Origin: Gammaproteobacteria bacterium
Lineage (GTDB): Bacteria > Pseudomonadota > Gammaproteobacteria > Arenicellales > Poriferihabitantaceae
Assembly (NCBI GenBank): GCA_026708585.1
Contig: JAPOUQ010000076.1
Span: forward strand, 1-54,629
DNA: 54,629 bases
Direction of reading: 5' to 3'
The notes under the pieces are model-generated. The model was not told the DNA's origin. It saw only the letters and a list, made by a program, of their open reading frames with translations, and searched no databases. Shown here in pieces: positions 49,363-54,629 of the stretch (position 1 is the stretch's first letter; every line of letters starts with the position of its first letter). The translations under genes were made by a program, and so were the position numbers.

Positions 49363-49379
49363 GAGATTAGAGACAAATA
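49337..49379. promoter_or_regulatory. Inverted-repeat operator candidate over the Fic promoter
   Basis: The arms TATTTGTCCCT (49337-49347) and AGAGACAAATA (49369-49379) are complementary at 10 of 11 positions and flank the -10 element. A further half-site-like AGAGACA lies at 49381-49387. The Fic protein itself has an N-terminal winged-helix region, so self-repression through this site is plausible. Confidence 0.55.
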
Positions 49380-49391
49380 TAGAGACATAAT

Positions 49392-50765
49392 ATGAGACAG
49401 AACAGAAATGAGAAAATAACAGAGGTCGTGAACCTACTGGAAATGAATTCAGAGGGTCTTTCGCGTGGTGAGATTATGGAAAATCTGAAATTTTCTATAA
49501 ATAGCAAAACATTACAGAGGATATTATCATTTCTTGCTAAAGAAGAACGAATACGAAAAACCGGTGACAGAAAAACGACGAAATACTACCCAATTCAATT
49601 ATCTGATCAAGAAAATAAAGGACATAAACCCCAAGATGTAGACAAAGTATTTAGCTCGGAAAGCAGAATATCCCTAGATTATGTCGACCTGCCGCTTCAT
49701 GCACGAGAAAAAGTGTCCTATAAAAGGGAGTTTATCGAAAGTTACACCCCAAATGAAACTGTATATGTCCCTAAGGAGCAAAGAAATGCGTTGCTCAAGG
49801 CTGGGAAGAGGGTTGACCGGACATTAGCAGCGGGAACCTACGCACGTAAAATATGCCAAAGACTCCTGATTGATCTTTCCTATAACTCCAGTCGACTGGA
49901 GGGCAATACCTATTCAGAACTGGATACTCGAAAACTTGTACAGGAAGGGATGAGTGCTGAAGGAAAGACAGATGAAGAAACCGTCATGATTATCAATCAC
50001 AAGGAGGCCATATTGTTCCTTGTGGAAAATGCACAGGATATTGAGCCGAATTGTTTTACGATTTTCAACCTCCACAATTTGTTGTCACAAGACTTGCTTG
50101 CAAACCGTGAAGCCTGTGGAAGTATCCGGAAGATAGAAGTCGATATAGGAAAATCGACATACAAGCCATTGAGCAACCCGCATGTACTCAGGGAGTTATT
50201 TGAACTCATTTTGCTGAAAGCCAGAAAGATTGCAGATCCCTTTGAACAAAGTTTCTTTTTACTGGTCCATCTGTCTTATCTACAGGCGTTTGAGGATATT
50301 AATAAGCGTACTTCAAGGCTGAGTTGTAATATTCCATTCATCAAAAAGAACTTATGTCCACTAAGTTTCACCGACGTGTCAGGCAATCACTATACTTCGG
50401 CATTATTGGCTATCTACGAAAAAATCGATATAAAGCCCATGTTGGATCTGTTTTGCTGGGCTTATGTGTGTTCTTGTAGACAGTATAATCTAGCAAAACA
50501 GTCTCTGGGTGAAATCGATTCTTTTCGAATCCAGTATCGCCAGCAACGAAAGGAAGTGATGGGCATGGTAATTCGAGACGTATTACACGGCAATGATATC
50601 GAAATTCACATCGAGAAATATTGCACTGACAGGAATATAAAAGAAGTCGATAAATTCATGGCAATGACGATTGCTGACCTGAACTCCCTTCATGAAGGTG
50701 CAATCGTCGGGCTTGGCATTTCAATAACGCAACTGAATGCTTGGCTGGATAACAGACCGGAGTAA
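49392..50765 (+). CDS. Fic-domain protein with N-terminal winged helix
   Basis: A 457-residue protein. Residues 5-66 look like a winged-helix DNA-binding domain (ITEVVNLLEMNSEGLSRGEI then KTLQRILSFLAKEERIRKTGDRKTTKYYP). A class-II-type inhibitory helix motif SSRLEGN follows (166-172). The Fic core motif reads QAFEDINKRTSRL (298-310), in which the usual catalytic His of HxFx(D/E)xN(K/G)R is Gln298. The rest (F, D, N, K, R) is kept. A His at 293 lies nearby. Fic proteins normally transfer AMP or another nucleotide group to a target; with Gln this one may be inactive, of altered chemistry or purely regulatory. The promoter carries an inverted repeat. The gene converges on the nitrile hydratase operon. 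Confidence 0.82.
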   Translation: MRQNRNEKITEVVNLLEMNSEGLSRGEIMENLKFSINSKTLQRILSFLAKEERIRKTGDRKTTKYYPIQLSDQENKGHKPQDVDKVFSSESRISLDYVDLPLHAREKVSYKREFIESYTPNETVYVPKEQRNALLKAGKRVDRTLAAGTYARKICQRLLIDLSYNSSRLEGNTYSELDTRKLVQEGMSAEGKTDEETVMIINHKEAILFLVENAQDIEPNCFTIFNLHNLLSQDLLANREACGSIRKIEVDIGKSTYKPLSNPHVLRELFELILLKARKIADPFEQSFFLLVHLSYLQAFEDINKRTSRLSCNIPFIKKNLCPLSFTDVSGNHYTSALLAIYEKIDIKPMLDLFCWAYVCSCRQYNLAKQSLGEIDSFRIQYRQQRKEVMGMVIRDVLHGNDIEIHIEKYCTDRNIKEVDKFMAMTIADLNSLHEGAIVGLGISITQLNAWLDNRPE

Positions 50766-50918
50766 TCAGGCTCTGGTTCAGATCAAGTGCTCCGGAATTC
50801 AATCTCCCACATTGGGGCAACACCAAGATAATTTCGAATTCGGCAATTTCTTGAATATCGTATGCATGTTATGGACTGGAATGAATTGGTAGGCAGGTTC
50901 CTTTATATACGTGGTTAG

Positions 50919-51173
50919 CTATTTCAAGTCTTTTGTGATCTCCTCCAGTGCTTTTAGCCATACTCGATAATAGTCATCACTGTTTTGGATTGTAGCGTGG
51001 ATTTCGTGGTTTTCGATGAGTCTTGCGAGTCGTTCGGACCATTCTGCCCATGAAAAAACTCCTTGTTCATTCAGAAGTACAGCCATTGCAAATGCACGTG
51101 CTTGCCAGGGTGCATCAAAAACAGGTTCTCCTTTTGACTTAGGCTGGTCGGGAAGTGGGCAAATCTGTGTCAT
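50919..51173 (-). CDS. Nitrile hydratase accessory/activator protein
   Basis: An 84-residue protein of the nitrile hydratase activator class (P14K-like), which helps insert or exchange the metal subunit. The family region FDAPWQARAFAMAVLLNEQGVFSWAEWSERLA fills residues 19-50. It is shorter than many relatives. Its start overlaps the beta-subunit stop by 4 bases (ATGA), placing it third in the operon. Confidence 0.88.
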   Translation of the reverse strand: MTQICPLPDQPKSKGEPVFDAPWQARAFAMAVLLNEQGVFSWAEWSERLARLIENHEIHATIQNSDDYYRVWLKALEEITKDLK

Positions 51174-51826
51174 TGGACGGCATCGAGATAGGATTCGAAT
51201 AGATCAAGGTACAACACTACCCTCGATTCGGCATCTTCAGTGCCCCAAACTTCTTCAGCCTCAAACCGCACACTGTAAAGATGCATGGGAACCTTTTCAC
51301 CAGTTTTGGCATGCTGATCTGCAAAGATATGGGCGCCATGATGGTTAATCACAACTCCTTTACGACCCCGAATATAACGCGGTGCTCGGGTGTGGGATTT
51401 GGGATTAAAATTCCGGACCAAAACCATCTGACCCACCTGGAAATAGGGCACCTCATCGGTTTTCAAGCTTGTTGGCGCTCCCTTGCTCAGAATGCTGGGT
51501 ATTTGATCAACTGAAACTGCTTTTTTCGCACTTCTAGTCATAGGATTACCGGAATTCAATTCCTGTTCCGAAATTAATCCCTTAGATAATAGTAATTGCT
51601 CCAACCCATGAAGCCAGTGCTCATAATAACTGCTGTTCAGGTAGTCGTCAGGTTTCATGGTTTCACGAGCATGGCGGCTTTCATCGAGATTCCATGCTCC
51701 AAGCATCCCACAGGCCAGTGTCATGCCGAAGATCTTGCGTTCTAAATCGTTTGAAAAGTCTACTAACGGACTTCGATCAATCGGACCATGTCCGTGAGTT
51801 CCGCCTAGATCATGAGTTGAATTCAT
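51170..51826 (-). CDS. nthB: Nitrile hydratase beta subunit
   Basis: A 218-residue subunit of the enzyme that hydrates nitriles to amides. The N-terminus [16 protein letters not shown] is the family signature. A helical middle part ([19 protein letters not shown]) and a C-terminal SH3-like barrel follow, with [31 protein letters not shown] and [12 protein letters not shown]. The conserved arginine-rich segment contacts the alpha-subunit metal centre in known structures. Start and stop each overlap a neighbouring gene by 4 bases. Confidence 0.95.
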   Translation of the reverse strand: MNSTHDLGGTHGHGPIDRSPLVDFSNDLERKIFGMTLACGMLGAWNLDESRHARETMKPDDYLNSSYYEHWLHGLEQLLLSKGLISEQELNSGNPMTRSAKKAVSVDQIPSILSKGAPTSLKTDEVPYFQVGQMVLVRNFNPKSHTRAPRYIRGRKGVVINHHGAHIFADQHAKTGEKVPMHLYSVRFEAEEVWGTEDAESRVVLYLDLFESYLDAVQ

Positions 51827-52443
51827 GGTTTAGATTGAGGTGATTGGACGAGTCCAACACCGATCATGGAGTCTCGGGTAACCAGTTTTGTTAGCTCGTC
51901 TTCATTGAAATTTTCAGTGCCAGTAGGGCGTTGAGGGAGAACAAGATAGCGAATTTCAGCTGTTGAATCCCAGACCCTGATTTCAACGTTCTTCGCAAGT
52001 TCTACCCCAAATTCGGCAAGTACTGCTCTTGGCTCACTGACAGCGCGAGCCCGATAACTGGAGGACTTATACCAGGTTGGCGGCAATCCAAGTACTGGCC
52101 ACGGATAACACGAACAGAGTGTACAGACCACCATGTTGTGGATTTTGTTGGTATTTTCAACGACCTGCATGTGCTCGCCCTGCCGACCCCCATACCCAAG
52201 CTCCATAATGGATTCGGTCGCATTCTGCAATAGTCGTTTCTTGTAATTTTCATCAGTCCATGCTTTGGCTACAACATGTGCACCATTCCTTGGTCCAACT
52301 TGCATTTCATAGGTATCAACCAGTACGTCTATCGCGGTCGGGTCTACCAATCCCTTGGTAATCAGTAGCTTTTCAAGACGATTGACCTTCAGTTCGAAAT
52401 CGTTGGGGCCGTGACTGTGATGAGGGAGTGGTGTGTTGGACAT
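51823..52443 (-). CDS. nthA: Nitrile hydratase alpha subunit, cobalt type
   Basis: A 206-residue metal-binding subunit. The claw motif [17 protein letters not shown] holds C107, C110, S111 and C112; the two later cysteines become oxidised in the mature enzyme. Thr at the third motif position (VCTLCSC) marks the cobalt type rather than the iron type (VCSLCSC). It is the first gene of a three-gene operon with the beta subunit and activator. No amidase, nitrilase or aldoxime dehydratase gene is in the window, so the use of the amide product is not shown. Confidence 0.96.
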   Translation of the reverse strand: MSNTPLPHHSHGPNDFELKVNRLEKLLITKGLVDPTAIDVLVDTYEMQVGPRNGAHVVAKAWTDENYKKRLLQNATESIMELGYGGRQGEHMQVVENTNKIHNMVVCTLCSCYPWPVLGLPPTWYKSSSYRARAVSEPRAVLAEFGVELAKNVEIRVWDSTAEIRYLVLPQRPTGTENFNEDELTKLVTRDSMIGVGLVQSPQSKP

Positions 52444-52535
52444 GTCGTTATGTTGGTCTGATTCTACTTTGAGGTAGTTTTAAGACGAAAAATTCCTGTC
52501 GCATAACCTGATTACTTTGATTTAACCACATCGGT

Positions 52536-54206
52536 TCAGGGTTTCCAATTCAGAAAACGCTTGTTAAAGGGGTTTTGTTTTTTGACAACCATCTCCAGTC
52601 GGACAGTAGCCCGGGTCATTCCACAATAGAGTAACGAGTTGAAATTATCGATCCTGTTGCCAACTGGATCAACATCAACCAAGATGACGGCTGGCATTTC
52701 CAGCCCCTTGTAGCGATAAACGCTATCAAACTTGAGATCTCCTGTGCTATAAAGTTGCTGGCCGGTATTGTTATATCCAGTAAATTTTCGCAAGGATACA
52801 TTGCCTACCCTGTCAAGACTGTAGAAAACTGATCTTTTGAGACCGCAGCATGCGAGCACAATAATTTGATGATAGGCAAAACCATCCTTCATTAATTTTT
52901 TAACAATATTCGAGACTAAGCTTGGCTGTTCTGAGGTCTCGTTGTATGCATGTATTTTGACACCAAGCCCGAGTAATTTGTTTCCCAGTTCAAATTCAAA
53001 GGGTAGCGTTTGCAGGATGAATCGCGCAATTGATTCGGGGGAACGATAGTTAACTTGATATTGATAGCCAACGAACTGTCTATCAACCAAATTGTTCAAT
53101 TTGACCGGTGGTTTACCATAGAGATTTTGATCTATATCCTCTAGCCACAGAATATTGGCATTGTCATGAAGAAATAGTTGAATGATTTCAAACCAATCCT
53201 GCTCGAAATCCTGTCCCTCATCCACGATCAACGAGTCGTATTTCCAGTCGTCTGTGATTTCGAAATTCATGATTTCGTCCATTACATCCTTCCAGAAGTT
53301 CTGATTTGACTGCATTTTTTCATAATTGAATTTTCCTCCAACCGAATGTAAGAACTCCCCACAAAACTCAAGAAATGTATTTACCGTTCCGGCTGTTCCG
53401 ATACTTTGCCTGAGTTGATCAGAAAGGGGTCGATTGAAACAGAGCATGAGAATCTTGTGGTTTTGGCGTAGTTCCCGATCAAAATATTCTCGGGCAAATT
53501 GGCTTTTTCCACTTCCTGCGTTACCGTTTATTTTCAGTCGGAAAGGTTGCATCTCAAGATCCATAAGGATTCTTGCGTGTTCTCCGATATGTCGTTTGAA
53601 TGCTATTTCCTGTGACGTAATATGGCTGTGTATGTCAGGAACGAGATGGAAGGTCTGCGAGAAGAATTTACGTACTCGCTCATACTGACCATCTGTTGAC
53701 TTCTCGCCTTTTCCCAGAATCTTCTCTATTTTTTTGGCAAGAATATTTTTTGAGTTGGCATCCACGATCCGGTTCTTACCGACTCCTGCCGCATTAGCAT
53801 TTTTTACCTTGTAATCTGGGCAGTAGACCAAATAATCAATTTCTATCCGAGAGTGCTGTGGGTTGGCTTTTTTGAATTTATCCTGGACTTTGTTAATTGA
53901 TCGATTTAATTGTTGTACGGGGTTTTTCTCTTGGGTCGTATAGCGTTTCACAAGCCCATCTTTGGTTTCTTCAAGAGGTCCGTTTTTCTGTTCGATTACT
54001 AAGACTTTGCCAGACTGGTTCAATATAACAAAATCGATCTCCCCAAAATGCGTCCATTTTTGATATTCGAGAGACCAATGTACTCCATGAAAAACCGTAT
54101 AATCGTCGGGCAGTTCGTCACCAAGCATTTTCAAAACTGGGATTTCGGGATTATGCGGATCAGAGAGAAACAGTTGAGATAGATCGGACGGGATGAGATA
54201 GGCCAT
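52536..54206 (-). CDS. NERD-domain protein with UvrD-like helicase domain
   Basis: A 556-residue protein. The N-terminal NERD nuclease-related domain has GEIDFVILNQSGKVLVIEQK (55-74), with D58, E72 and K74 in a PD-(D/E)xK-like arrangement. A superfamily-1 helicase part follows: Walker A GNAGSGKS (228-235), Walker B IVDEGQD (327-333), QVNYRSPESIARF in motif IV, and a C-terminal VYRYKGLEMPAVILVDVD with YCGMTRA. Such proteins are thought to process DNA, possibly in repair or defence. It lies 92 bases upstream of nthA on the same strand but is unlikely to share its function. Confidence 0.85.
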   Translation of the reverse strand: MAYLIPSDLSQLFLSDPHNPEIPVLKMLGDELPDDYTVFHGVHWSLEYQKWTHFGEIDFVILNQSGKVLVIEQKNGPLEETKDGLVKRYTTQEKNPVQQLNRSINKVQDKFKKANPQHSRIEIDYLVYCPDYKVKNANAAGVGKNRIVDANSKNILAKKIEKILGKGEKSTDGQYERVRKFFSQTFHLVPDIHSHITSQEIAFKRHIGEHARILMDLEMQPFRLKINGNAGSGKSQFAREYFDRELRQNHKILMLCFNRPLSDQLRQSIGTAGTVNTFLEFCGEFLHSVGGKFNYEKMQSNQNFWKDVMDEIMNFEITDDWKYDSLIVDEGQDFEQDWFEIIQLFLHDNANILWLEDIDQNLYGKPPVKLNNLVDRQFVGYQYQVNYRSPESIARFILQTLPFEFELGNKLLGLGVKIHAYNETSEQPSLVSNIVKKLMKDGFAYHQIIVLACCGLKRSVFYSLDRVGNVSLRKFTGYNNTGQQLYSTGDLKFDSVYRYKGLEMPAVILVDVDPVGNRIDNFNSLLYCGMTRATVRLEMVVKKQNPFNKRFLNWKP

Positions 54207-54629
54207 AAAATTTAAGATGGTTCAAGCGATTGCCAAACAAGAGGTGAATCTTAACGGCTAAGGTTTCCTACTCTTGGTGTGGTTTCATGATAGAGAAAAT
54301 TCGAGTTGATGGTCAAGAGTTTTTTAGTGGTTTTTGTTTATTCTGTGTGGGTAAATGAAGTGCAAAAAATTAAGTAAAACTTCTTTGAGTTATTTATCTA
54401 CTTATCTTTTGATTGTCATATTTGATTCTGCATGGATTGGGAAGGCAATGTTATAAACTGATTATCGCAAGACATTTTAATTTGCCATTTTCCAGTTACA
54501 TTTTAATTAATATACTGATTATATTAGAATCAATCAATCTTTAATCGGTCTCCATTTTTCTCAGCTTTTTTCACAATCACCGTTTGTTAGGAGCGATCGG
54601 GTGGTCTTCGATAGATGGATCCTGCCAGC
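54207..54629. other. Right-edge stretch without a supported gene
   Basis: About 420 AT-rich bases upstream of the helicase gene. On the minus strand a frame entering from the right edge reads WQDPSIEDHPIAPNKR and then stops near 54580; this could be the C-terminus of a gene outside the window, but it is too short to assign. Confidence 0.45.

Noticed and set aside
1..54629. tRNA, rRNA or CRISPR arrays
   Set aside because: No cloverleaf with a GGTTCRANTCC arm was found outside coding genes, no rRNA-like sequence and no regularly spaced short repeats were seen on either strand.

Overview
The window is a piece of a proteobacterial chromosome, most likely gammaproteobacterial. It carries a complete 14-gene nuoA-N cluster with separate nuoC and nuoD, the divergent tesA / ybbA-ybbP arrangement familiar from enteric gammaproteobacteria, a YhhQ-type queuosine-precursor transporter and a DdlA-type ligase. 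The amine, polyamine and nitrile genes and the large indolepyruvate:ferredoxin oxidoreductase fusion suit a marine or host-associated heterotroph. Taxonomy is an inference from gene content only; there is no rRNA or tRNA gene in the window.

Layout. 0.5-6.8 kb: a 4Fe-4S ferredoxin-like protein and a solo hydantoinase A on the plus strand converge on a glutamine-synthetase-family gene that overlaps, by 8 bases, a trimethylamine/histamine-dehydrogenase-type flavoprotein. 6.9-11.4 kb: ddlA flanked by two related AAA-type ATPases of unknown function. 11.5-25.8 kb: NADH:quinone oxidoreductase (complex I), all minus strand and tightly packed. 26.2-31 kb: yhhQ, a DUF4143-type ATPase remnant, and a roughly 980-codon adenine-methyltransferase/nuclease-like gene broken by two single-base frameshifts. 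31-36 kb: a Na+/Ca2+ exchanger, tesA and ybbA-ybbP. 36-42.4 kb: a spermidine/putrescine-type ABC transporter whose ATPase gene is separated from the binding-protein and permease genes by a plus-strand secreted-protein gene. 42.5-45.3 kb: a MITE-like element with 8-bp target duplications, an FMN reductase, a dual CDGSH protein and much gene-poor DNA. 45.3-48.8 kb: indolepyruvate:ferredoxin oxidoreductase. 49.3-54.2 kb: a Fic-domain protein with a promoter inside an inverted repeat, a cobalt-type nitrile hydratase operon and a NERD-domain helicase.

How the genes fit together. Amine nitrogen metabolism recurs: polyamine-type uptake, a PuuA-like gamma-glutamyl-amine ligase, and an amine dehydrogenase whose aromatic substrate bowl is altered towards acidic residues as in histamine dehydrogenase. 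Nitrile hydratase and aryl-pyruvate oxidation add further nitrogen and carbon scavenging, with complex I reoxidising NADH. The most notable non-genic signals are the MITE, the intercistronic terminator in the polyamine operon, the Fic promoter/operator, and the two homopolymer-type frameshifts in the methyltransferase.
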